Source: Pseudomonas brassicacearum (GTDB taxonomy: Bacteria; Pseudomonadota; Gammaproteobacteria; Pseudomonadales; Pseudomonadaceae). From it: DNA of 64,000 bases. The DNA lies in NCBI RefSeq assembly GCF_003732225.1, contig NZ_MOBJ01000001.1, forward strand, positions 62,001 to 126,000, given 5' to 3'. The notes below the pieces were generated by a model. The model did no database searches and was not told the DNA's origin. It saw only the letters and a list, made by a program, of their open reading frames with translations. The position numbers and the translations under genes were made by a program. This document shows, piece by piece, positions 16,957 to 24,287 of the stretch; within the stretch, counting starts at the first letter, position 1; each line of letters opens with the position of its first letter.

Positions 16957-17733
16957 ATGAACGTACGCATGCATAATAGCCCCGCTCCTCTGAACGACGA
17001 TCAAAAAGCCCCAGCAGCCGGCGAAGACAAACGCTGGAACATCCGTGCACTGATCGTCGACGATGACGTGCCGATCCGCGAACTGCTGATCGACTACCTG
17101 GCCCGTTTCAACATCCACGCCAGTGGCGTTACCGATGGCGCCGCGATGCGCCTGGCGCTGCAAGCGGAGCATTACGACGTAGTGGTGCTGGACCTGATGC
17201 TGCCCGGCGAAGACGGTCTGTCACTGTGCCGCTGGCTGCGCGCCGAATCGGACATCCCGATCCTGATGCTCACCGCCCGCTGCGAACCCACCGACCGCAT
17301 CATCGGCCTGGAACTCGGTGCCGACGATTACATGGCCAAGCCGTTCGAGCCACGGGAGCTGGTCGCACGGATTCAAACCATCCTGCGCCGTGTGCGCGAT
17401 GACCGTACCGAACAACGCGCCAACATCCGCTTCGACAACTGGCGCCTCAACAGCGTGCTGCGCCAGTTGATCTCCGCCGATGGCCTGGTGGTACCGCTGT
17501 CGAACGCCGAATTCCGCTTGCTCTGGGTCTTCATCGAACGCCCGCGACGGGTGCTCAGCCGTGAACAATTGCTGGATGCCGCCCGTGGACGCTCGATCGA
17601 AGCGTTTGATCGCAGTATCGACTTGCTGGTTTCGCGCTTGCGGCAAAAGCTGGGTGACGATCCCAAATCACCTGCGCTGATCAAAACCGTTCGCGGCGAA
17701 GGTTACCTGTTCGACGCCCGAGACATCGGCTGA
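16957..17733 (+). CDS. OmpR-family response regulator
   Basis: 258 residues. The receiver (about 30-145) has IVDDD near 33-37, the phosphoacceptor D79 in VVLDLMLPGEDG, MLTAR and the lysine in MAKPFEP. The winged-helix DNA-binding domain is at about 160-255 (LSNAEFRLLWVF; VLSREQLLDAARG; VRGEGYLF). About 27 residues precede the receiver; an alternative ATG at 16969 would shorten this. Its stop overlaps the kinase start (TGATG), so the two are co-translated. Confidence 0.92.
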   Translation: MNVRMHNSPAPLNDDQKAPAAGEDKRWNIRALIVDDDVPIRELLIDYLARFNIHASGVTDGAAMRLALQAEHYDVVVLDLMLPGEDGLSLCRWLRAESDIPILMLTARCEPTDRIIGLELGADDYMAKPFEPRELVARIQTILRRVRDDRTEQRANIRFDNWRLNSVLRQLISADGLVVPLSNAEFRLLWVFIERPRRVLSREQLLDAARGRSIEAFDRSIDLLVSRLRQKLGDDPKSPALIKTVRGEGYLFDARDIG

Positions 17734-18770
17734 TGCGTGCGCGCTTCGATACGCTGTTCGGCCGCCTGTTTGGCGTGCTGTTGCTGGCGATTATCCTGGC
17801 GCACCTGCTGGCGTTCTTCTGGTTCCACCATTACGGCCATCCCCCGCCCCCTCCACCGCCGGAGTTTTCCGCCGGGTTCAACGGGCAACCGCCGCCCTTC
17901 AAAAACAGACCGCCGCGGCCCTGGTTTGGCGGCCCGATCGTACCGCTGACCTTTCAGATGATCTCGCTGGTGATCGCCGCCTGGTACGGCGCGAAGCTGC
18001 TCTCCCGGCCGATTCAACGCCTGAGCGCGGCCGCCGAGAGCCTCAGCGAAAACCTCGACAGCCCACCGCTTGATGAATCCGGCCCACGGGAAGCGCGGCA
18101 AGCGGCGCACACCTTCAACTTGATGCAAAAGCGTATCCGTGAACAGGTGCAGCAGCGCTCGCGCATGCTCGGCGCCGTCTCCCATGATTTGCGCACACCC
18201 CTTTCGCGGCTCAAGTTGCGTCTGGAGCAGATCGACGACGACAAACTGCAAGGGCAGATGCGTCAGGACCTCGACGACATGATTCGCATGCTCGACGCAA
18301 CCCTCAGCTACCTGCACGAACAACGTACCAGCGAAGCCCTGCAATGGATGGACGTGCAGGCGCTGATCGAATCGCTCTGCGAAAACGCCCAGGACCAGGG
18401 CGCGGACGTGCTGGCCAGCGGGCACTGTGCGCCCTTGCAAGTCCAGCCAATGGCCTTGCGGTCCTGCATCAACAACTTGCTGGACAATGCCTTGCGTTAC
18501 GCCGGCCAGGCGCTGATCAACCTTGAAGACAGCCGCGAACAGCTGATTATTCGAGTGATCGACCATGGCCCCGGTATCGCCGCCGACAAACGCGAAGCGG
18601 TGTTCGAACCCTTCTATCGCCTGGAAGGCTCGCGCAACCGCAACTCCGGCGGCGTTGGCCTGGGCATGACCATCGCGCGCGAAGCTGCCGAACGGTTGGG
18701 CGGCGCGTTAAGCCTGGAAGAAACCCCGGGCGGCGGCCTGACCGCCGTGGTATGCCTGCCACGGGTCTGA
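17733..18770 (+). CDS. Sensor histidine kinase with a Pro/His-rich periplasmic loop
   Basis: 345 residues. TM1 is at about 12-30 and TM2 at about 70-88. The roughly 40-residue periplasmic loop contains 14 prolines and three histidines (WFHHYGHPPPPPPPEF). HAMP follows, then the H-box with H151 (AVSHDLRTPLSRL), N-box (NNLLDNALRYA), G1 (DHGPGI) and G2 (GGVGLGM). The loop is too small for a typical ligand domain and could bind a metal or sense the envelope; this is an inference. A terminator hairpin closes the operon at 18841. Confidence 0.92.
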   Translation: MRARFDTLFGRLFGVLLLAIILAHLLAFFWFHHYGHPPPPPPPEFSAGFNGQPPPFKNRPPRPWFGGPIVPLTFQMISLVIAAWYGAKLLSRPIQRLSAAAESLSENLDSPPLDESGPREARQAAHTFNLMQKRIREQVQQRSRMLGAVSHDLRTPLSRLKLRLEQIDDDKLQGQMRQDLDDMIRMLDATLSYLHEQRTSEALQWMDVQALIESLCENAQDQGADVLASGHCAPLQVQPMALRSCINNLLDNALRYAGQALINLEDSREQLIIRVIDHGPGIAADKREAVFEPFYRLEGSRNRNSGGVGLGMTIAREAAERLGGALSLEETPGGGLTAVVCLPRV

Positions 18771-18840
18771 ACAGCCTCTGTGTGCTGATTCGTACAAATT
18801 CCACATACCCACGACAACTCCTCCCCCGAGGCTGCATGGG

Positions 18841-18860
18841 CCGGTGCCTTCACCGGTTTT
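18841..18860 (+). terminator. Rho-independent terminator after the two-component operon
   Basis: CCGGTG-CCTT-CACCGG followed by TTTT. It lies about 70 bp after the kinase and just ahead of the EF-hand gene, separating the two units. Confidence 0.75.
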
Positions 18861-18883
18861 ATCCATCCGCAGGGAGTGAGCCC

Positions 18884-19672
18884 ATGATCGGCAGCGTCAG
18901 CAGTAACTCCAGCTATACCAGCGCCACCAGTGCGGCCTATGCCGCCCGCCTCCAGCAGCGTCAGAAAGAACTGTTCGCCAAGCTCGACACCAATGGCGAC
19001 GGAACCGTTTCCAAGGATGAACTGAACACCGCCCTGGCGAAGAAAAGCGACAGCCGCGTACTGAACAGCCTGAGCCAGCAATTCAGCAGCCTGGATGCCG
19101 ATAACAGCGGTGGCTTGAGCAGCACTGAAATGGCCGCCATGACCCCGCAGTCACAGTGCAGCAATCAGGATCAGCCGCCCAGCACGGAACTGGCCGACTC
19201 AATGCTCAGTCTCCTGGACAGCAACGGTAATGGCAGCATCAGCAGCGATGAGCTGAGCGCGGGCCTGACGAAAGCCGGCAGCACTGCCGACAGCAAGAGC
19301 CTGTTCGCCACGCTGGACACGAACAACGACGGGACCGTGAGCAAGGACGAATTGGTTGCCGCCCTCACACCGCCTCAGCCGCCGCAACAACTGTCCAGCC
19401 AGTCCTTGTTTGGTCAACTCGACACAAACGGTGATGGTAGTATCAGCGCCAGCGAACTGAACAGCGCATTGGCTTCAAGCTCATCCACCAGCAGCACCGA
19501 CAATGGCGCAGACCTGCTCACCGCATTGCAAACGGGCAGCAGCCAAACCAGCGGCACCATCGATCAAAGCGCCGTCGCCGAGGCCTTGAGCAAGTTGATC
19601 GTCAGCATGAATCAGCAGTACTCGCAGACCAATTCGCTGAACTCAAGCAAAAACCTGAGCGCCGCAGCCTGA
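18884..19672 (+). CDS. EF-hand calcium-binding protein with five canonical loops (XopAW-like)
   Basis: 262 residues, Ser/Asn/Asp-rich. Five loops match the Dx[DN]x[DG]Gx[IVL]SxxE pattern at residues 35-46 (DTNGDGTVSKDE), 71-82, 112-123, 145-156 and 180-191. There is no signal peptide or membrane segment and only one cysteine. The layout resembles the XopAW group of calcium-binding proteins, named from a Xanthomonas type III effector; secretion here is unproven. The start at 18884 follows AGGGAGTGAGCCC. It directly follows the two-component operon but lies beyond a terminator. Confidence 0.85.
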   Translation: MIGSVSSNSSYTSATSAAYAARLQQRQKELFAKLDTNGDGTVSKDELNTALAKKSDSRVLNSLSQQFSSLDADNSGGLSSTEMAAMTPQSQCSNQDQPPSTELADSMLSLLDSNGNGSISSDELSAGLTKAGSTADSKSLFATLDTNNDGTVSKDELVAALTPPQPPQQLSSQSLFGQLDTNGDGSISASELNSALASSSSTSSTDNGADLLTALQTGSSQTSGTIDQSAVAEALSKLIVSMNQQYSQTNSLNSSKNLSAAA

Positions 19673-19688
19673 TTCAAGTGAAACCCTG

Positions 19689-19764
19689 AAAAGATCGCAG
19701 CCTGCGGCAGCTCCTACGCGGTATTCGCATTTACCGTAGGAGCTGCCGCAGGCTGCGATCTTTT
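19689..19764. repeat. Long inverted repeat with 30-nt arms
   Basis: The left arm 19689-19718 (AAAAGATCGCAGCCTGCGGC...) and right arm 19735-19764 are perfect complements around a 16-nt loop. It lies between convergent genes and ends in TTTT, so it may also terminate both. Its core (CAGCCTGCGGCAGCTCCTAC) differs from the REP family. Confidence 0.85.
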
Positions 19765-19774
19765 CACAGACGAC

Positions 19775-20827
19775 TCAACTCTTGTTGTCAACCCGCGCCT
19801 GACTGTTACTCCAGTCGATCAACAGGCTGTACGCCACGGCCAACAGGGTCGGGCCGATGAACAACCCGATAAAGCCAAAGGCGATCAACCCGCCAAACAC
19901 CCCAAGCAACACAATCACCAGCGGCAGGTTGCCGCCACGACTGATCAGGTAAGGTTTGAGCACGTTGTCGACACCACTGATGATGAACGTGCCCCAAATG
20001 CCGAGGAACACCGCCAGGCCGTATTCGCCCTTCCAGGCCAGCCAGGCAGTGGCCGGAATCCACACCAGCGGCGGACCCATGGGAATCAGGCTGAGCAGGA
20101 AGGTGACGATACCCAGCACCAGCGCGCCGGGCACACCGGCAATCAGGAAACCGATCAACGCCAGGATCGCCTGGGCGGCGGCAGTGCCGATGACGCCGTT
20201 GACCACCCGCTGCACCGTTCCGGCCACCAGTTCGATGTAGTAACCGGCACGCTCGCCGATCAGCCGCTCCAGCAGACGATGAACGAACGTCGCCAGTCGC
20301 GGGCCGTCCCGATAGAAAAAGAACACGAAAACGATGCTCAAGGTCAGCTCGAGAATCCCCCCGCCGATTTGCGCACTGCGCGCTAGCAACCAGTTGCCGA
20401 CCTGCCCCAGATAGGGTTTGACCGCCAGCATCAACGCCGCGCCTTGCTGGTCAATGCTGTTCCAGAGTCCTACCAGCCGCTCACCCACCAGCGGAATCCC
20501 GCCGAGCCACACCGGAGCTTCCGGCAAACCTTCAACCTGCACGTCCTTGATGAACACCGTTGCATCGCGCACATGATCGGCCAGGTTAAAACCGAGCCAC
20601 ACCAACGGCACCGCCACCAGCACCATCCAGCCCAGCGTCAGCAGCGCCGCCGCGAGGGATTCGCGACCGTGGAGCCAGCGGGTCAGCAAGCGCATCAGCG
20701 GCCAACTGGCAAACGCCAGCACAGCGCCCCAGAACAGCGCCGACCAGAAGGGCGCCATCACCCAGAAGCTGGCACCGAACAACACCAGGAGCAGGATCTG
20801 CACCAACAGTCGATCGTTATTGAGCAT
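19775..20827 (-). CDS. AI-2E family transporter (PerM/YdiK-like permease)
   Basis: A 350-residue polytopic membrane protein with seven to eight hydrophobic segments, a charged central loop (HVRDATVFIKDVQVEG) and the family signature near the end (GVDNVLKPYLISRGGNLP, then IVLLGVFGGLIAFGFIGLF). Family members have been linked to AI-2 export, sodium/proton exchange or general permease functions; the substrate cannot be read here. The ribosome site is weak. It may be co-transcribed with the DUF4892 gene 73 bp upstream. Confidence 0.9.
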   Translation of the reverse strand: MLNNDRLLVQILLLVLFGASFWVMAPFWSALFWGAVLAFASWPLMRLLTRWLHGRESLAAALLTLGWMVLVAVPLVWLGFNLADHVRDATVFIKDVQVEGLPEAPVWLGGIPLVGERLVGLWNSIDQQGAALMLAVKPYLGQVGNWLLARSAQIGGGILELTLSIVFVFFFYRDGPRLATFVHRLLERLIGERAGYYIELVAGTVQRVVNGVIGTAAAQAILALIGFLIAGVPGALVLGIVTFLLSLIPMGPPLVWIPATAWLAWKGEYGLAVFLGIWGTFIISGVDNVLKPYLISRGGNLPLVIVLLGVFGGLIAFGFIGLFIGPTLLAVAYSLLIDWSNSQARVDNKS

Positions 20828-20900
20828 GAAAAATCTCGAGCAAAGTCAACCAACAAAAAGTAGGCGAACGGCCAATGGCACGTTCGCCAAAGGGAAAAGC

Positions 20901-21707
20901 CTAGCGCAGAAACTCGATGTGCAGACCGGTTGCTGGCACGTTGCCAAGCTCCATCCGTGCTGCACGCACGCCTTGCCCGATCAGCGCCTGACGCCAGGCC
21001 TCGGCGTTGATTCCGGAAACGCTGACGCGCAAGGTGGTATCGAGGTTCAAGCCACGCGACAGCAACGTCAGCCAAACCGCTTGTGGATCACCCGTCAGAC
21101 GCGGCAGATCGAGCACGCCGGTGTCCTTGAGTTGACGCAACAGGGTCGCCGAAGTCGGCAACAACTCGCCCAGTGGTGTACTGGCCTCGAATTGCTCGAC
21201 ATGCAGATAGGCTTTTCGATTACCGCGAGTGATGCTGTAAAGCGCCACCAGCGAGTTATCCTGCGGTGCCGCGAGTCGCAGCAGCAGATAAGCCTGTTGA
21301 TCGTCGGCACCATAGAGTTTTGCGTTACCGAACACTTGATTGGCCCACAGGCTGCTTTCGCCACAATCGCGGGCCTGGCACCAGAACAACAGCTCGGCGC
21401 CCTGCTTCTGCAAGGCTTCGCGAGCGGCGGTGAAGGCCTCGGTGGACGAGTGCTCCGGCGGCAACTCATAGGTAACCGACGTTACTTTTCCACGGGCGCT
21501 GACCTGACCATCAAAACGCAGCTGGCCGCTGATTTTGCGGATCGAGCCAACGGGATAGATCCGTTCAAGCTCAGCCGCCGGGCGATAGTCGACGATCTGC
21601 GCATCGGCCAGACGCGGCACCAGTGGCAAATCGTGACTTCCAGGTACATCGACGGCAAACACCAGCGAACTGAAACACCCCAGCCCCAACAAACCGATCA
21701 AACGCAT
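20901..21707 (-). CDS. DUF4892-type secreted protein
   Basis: 268 residues. A signal peptide (MRLIGLLGLGCFSSLVFA, cleavage near residue 18) precedes a periplasmic domain with DLPLVPRLADAQIVDYRP and the conserved CQARDCGESSLWANQVF, whose two cysteines are probably disulphide-bonded. The overall pattern matches the DUF4892 family, whose function is not established. I chose the ATG at 21707, giving a clean signal peptide, over the ATG at 21734, which overlaps the GST gene. Confidence 0.8.
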   Translation of the reverse strand: MRLIGLLGLGCFSSLVFAVDVPGSHDLPLVPRLADAQIVDYRPAAELERIYPVGSIRKISGQLRFDGQVSARGKVTSVTYELPPEHSSTEAFTAAREALQKQGAELLFWCQARDCGESSLWANQVFGNAKLYGADDQQAYLLLRLAAPQDNSLVALYSITRGNRKAYLHVEQFEASTPLGELLPTSATLLRQLKDTGVLDLPRLTGDPQAVWLTLLSRGLNLDTTLRVSVSGINAEAWRQALIGQGVRAARMELGNVPATGLHIEFLR

Positions 21708-21730
21708 GCTTTTCAACCTTGAAGGTACTC

Positions 21731-22390
21731 TCATCGGATCAGCATGGCCTGGGCGCCTTTGACCACATCGGCATCTTCGGTACGCGGCGGGACCTGCAAG
21801 CCACGCTGCACCGCAGGACGGGCCTCCATCGCAGCCATCCAGCGCTGCAAGGCAGGTAGACCGTCTACCGAAACACCCGACCATTCATAGCCACGAACCC
21901 ACGGATACGTGGCGATGTCAGCAATGCTGTACTCATCGGCCAGGTACTCGACGGTTTCCAGGCGTGTGTTCAGTACTTCATACAAACGCCGGGTTTCATG
22001 TTGATAGCGGTCGATGGCGCCCTGGAGCTTTTCCGGGAAGTAACGGAAAAACACGTTGGCCTGGCCCTGCATCGGGCCAATGCCGCCCATCTGGAACATC
22101 AGCCACTGGATCGCCACCGAGCGCCCTTTCGGGTCTTTGGGCAGCAGTTTCCCGCTCAGTTCAGCCAAGTAGATGAGAATCGCGCCAGATTCGAACACGG
22201 CAAAATCACCGTTGGCACGGTCGACAATCGCCGGGATCCGGCCATTGGGATTGATCTTGAGAAACTCTGGAGCCTTTTGTTCCTTCTTGTCGAAACTCAA
22301 GGCATGCACCGTATAGGGCATGCCGAGTTCCTCGAGCACGATAGAGACCTTATGGCCATTCGGGGTCGCAGCAGTGTAGAGATCTATCAT
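21731..22390 (-). CDS. Glutathione S-transferase family protein (YfcG/Ure2p-like)
   Basis: 219 residues. The N-terminal thioredoxin fold has [20 protein letters not shown], where Thr/Asn of the TAATPNG loop are typical of Nu-class (YfcG/YghU) enzymes. [11 protein letters not shown] (cis-Pro) and [12 protein letters not shown] complete the glutathione site. The helical C-terminal domain follows. By family it may act as a disulphide-bond reductase or in peroxide detoxification. The start follows GGGAGACAACC. It lies 24 bp before the DUF4892 start and 50 bp after the upstream hydrolase, probably one operon. Confidence 0.92.
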   Translation of the reverse strand: MIDLYTAATPNGHKVSIVLEELGMPYTVHALSFDKKEQKAPEFLKINPNGRIPAIVDRANGDFAVFESGAILIYLAELSGKLLPKDPKGRSVAIQWLMFQMGGIGPMQGQANVFFRYFPEKLQGAIDRYQHETRRLYEVLNTRLETVEYLADEYSIADIATYPWVRGYEWSGVSVDGLPALQRWMAAMEARPAVQRGLQVPPRTEDADVVKGAQAMLIR

Positions 22391-22440
22391 GGTTGTCTCC
22401 CATTTCAACCCGCCCAGCCTCGACAGTTGCCCGCTGCAAG

Positions 22441-23292
22441 TCAAGGAACGGCGAAGAACCGATTGAAACAGTCTGCAACAAGGGCGGCGCCGGGCTCGTC
22501 ATTCAGGTGCAAATGATGGCCGCCAGGCAGCTGTTCACGGCTAAAGGGTAGACGTTCCAGCAATTCTGGATGTTTGGCGAGCATGCCATCAGCGGCAACC
22601 ACTAGCTGCGTGGGACAACCGATGCGCTGAACGAAGGACATTGCCTGTTCATCTGACAGACGTAATGGAGACGCCAGCGTCAGGCGACTGTCGGTACGCC
22701 AGGTGTAGCCGCCCGGCACGGGCATCAATCCACGCTGAGCGAGTAATTCAGCGGCTTCGCGACTGACCGCGACCAGGCCTTTCATGCGCGCTTCGATGGC
22801 TCGATCCAGGGTGTTGTAAACCGGTTTGCGCTTTTCTTGCAGGTCCAGCTGCGCTTGCAGGGCCATGCCCATGCGTTCGGCGGCGTTGTCATGAGCGGCG
22901 GTGGGCCCAATCACCCCATCGATCAGCGCCAGGTGCGTCACGCGCTCAGGCAGGGCACCGGCGAGCACCACCGAAACGATCGCGCCCATGGAGTGACCCA
23001 GCAGCGCAAAACGCTTCCAGCCCATCTGCTCGGCGACTTGCAGCACATCGTGAGCGTAATCCCACAACGCATAACCGGCGCCCAACGGCCGATGCCCGGA
23101 ATGCCCGTGACCGGCCATGTCCAGCGCGACAATCCGCAAACCTTCAAGCTTCGGCGCCAGGCGCGCAAAGCTGTTGGCGTTGTCGAGCCAACCGTGCAAG
23201 GCAATCACCGGCAGGCCATCTTCGGGGCCGAACAAGTGCGCGGCCAACTCGATATGCGGCAGGCTCAAACGAACTTCTTCGACGTTGCTCAT
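22441..23292 (-). CDS. Alpha/beta-fold hydrolase
   Basis: 283 residues. The oxyanion HGWLDNA motif is near 40, the nucleophile elbow is GHSMGAIVS (Ser in GxSxG), and candidate acid (VVAADGML) and histidine (PGGHHLHL) complete the triad. Length and motifs fit the epoxide hydrolase/esterase-like branch; the substrate is unknown. The start overlaps the stop of the upstream hydrolase by 4 bp (ATGA), so the two are translationally coupled. Confidence 0.9.
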   Translation of the reverse strand: MSNVEEVRLSLPHIELAAHLFGPEDGLPVIALHGWLDNANSFARLAPKLEGLRIVALDMAGHGHSGHRPLGAGYALWDYAHDVLQVAEQMGWKRFALLGHSMGAIVSVVLAGALPERVTHLALIDGVIGPTAAHDNAAERMGMALQAQLDLQEKRKPVYNTLDRAIEARMKGLVAVSREAAELLAQRGLMPVPGGYTWRTDSRLTLASPLRLSDEQAMSFVQRIGCPTQLVVAADGMLAKHPELLERLPFSREQLPGGHHLHLNDEPGAALVADCFNRFFAVP

Positions 23293-24095
23293 GCGCAACT
23301 CCGTTCGCTGCGCCCTTCCCAACGGCTGAACAGGCTTTTCAGCAACGTCGCGGTGTCTTGCGGGCGTTCGAGGGGAAACATGTGGCCGCCGGGCATCGTC
23401 AACGACTCGCCTTGCGGCATACGCCCCACGAAGCTTGCGTGATGGCGCATCACCACCCGGCTCTGCCGGCCACGAACCACCGCCAGCGGCACTTTCAACT
23501 GGCGAGGACGGCCTGGACTTGTGTGCGGCACGCCACGGTAGATGCTGATCTCGGTGGCCGGATCGAAGCGCAAGCGCAGGCGATCACCGACCTTGTGCAG
23601 GCCGTGTTGCAAATAGGCATCGAAGCATTCCGGGTCGAAGCCGCGAAACAGGGTTTTACCGGCGAAATAACTGCGCGCCGATTCCAGATCGGCGAACTCC
23701 TCGCGACGCCCTAAAGTGCGGCCAGCCGGAGTCAAGCGATCGATAAAGCCAAAATGCTTGGCCGCGCGGATGACCCACTGATCGGGGCGGGTCAGCACCG
23801 GTGAATCCAGCATCACCACGCCGCGATACAGTTCAGGGCAACGCAGCGCCGCGTGCAGGTGCAAGACACCACCAAAGGAATGGCCAACGCCCCACACCGG
23901 TTCGGGTTGCAGCTGAAGGTGATGGATCAGTTCATCCACCAGGTTGTGCCAGTTGTCGTCCGCCGGGAACCGTGGGTCATGGGCGTGCTGCTGCAGATGC
24001 GCGACCTGGTACTCCGGCGCCAGCGCGGCAAACAACTTGCCGTAAGTGCCTGAAGGAAAGCCATTGGCATGGGCGAAAAATATCTGCTGCGACAT
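23289..24095 (-). CDS. Alpha/beta-fold hydrolase
   Basis: 268 residues. It has FAHANGFPSGTY near the start (oxyanion region), the nucleophile elbow GVGHSFGGVL, an aspartate after VVMLDSPVL and a terminal histidine in MPGGHMFPLE. It belongs to the same superfamily as its downstream partner but is divergent from it. It is the first gene of a four- or five-gene minus-strand run (two hydrolases, GST, DUF4892, perhaps AI-2E). The substrate cannot be inferred. Confidence 0.9.
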   Translation of the reverse strand: MSQQIFFAHANGFPSGTYGKLFAALAPEYQVAHLQQHAHDPRFPADDNWHNLVDELIHHLQLQPEPVWGVGHSFGGVLHLHAALRCPELYRGVVMLDSPVLTRPDQWVIRAAKHFGFIDRLTPAGRTLGRREEFADLESARSYFAGKTLFRGFDPECFDAYLQHGLHKVGDRLRLRFDPATEISIYRGVPHTSPGRPRQLKVPLAVVRGRQSRVVMRHHASFVGRMPQGESLTMPGGHMFPLERPQDTATLLKSLFSRWEGRSERSCA

Positions 24096-24287
24096 AACGG
24101 CGCGTCCATAAACAAAATCAGGTGTTGATTGTCCGTAAGACGCACGCTCACAGCAATGACCGTAACTGCCAGGAATGATGACAGTCCTGCCGTGGTAATG
24201 GGCTTACCTGTTAATTCTGACAGTTGACAACGGGCCCGGTTAGTTCGAAAAGGACCGGTCCCCCAACGTCGTTAATATGGGTAGTCC

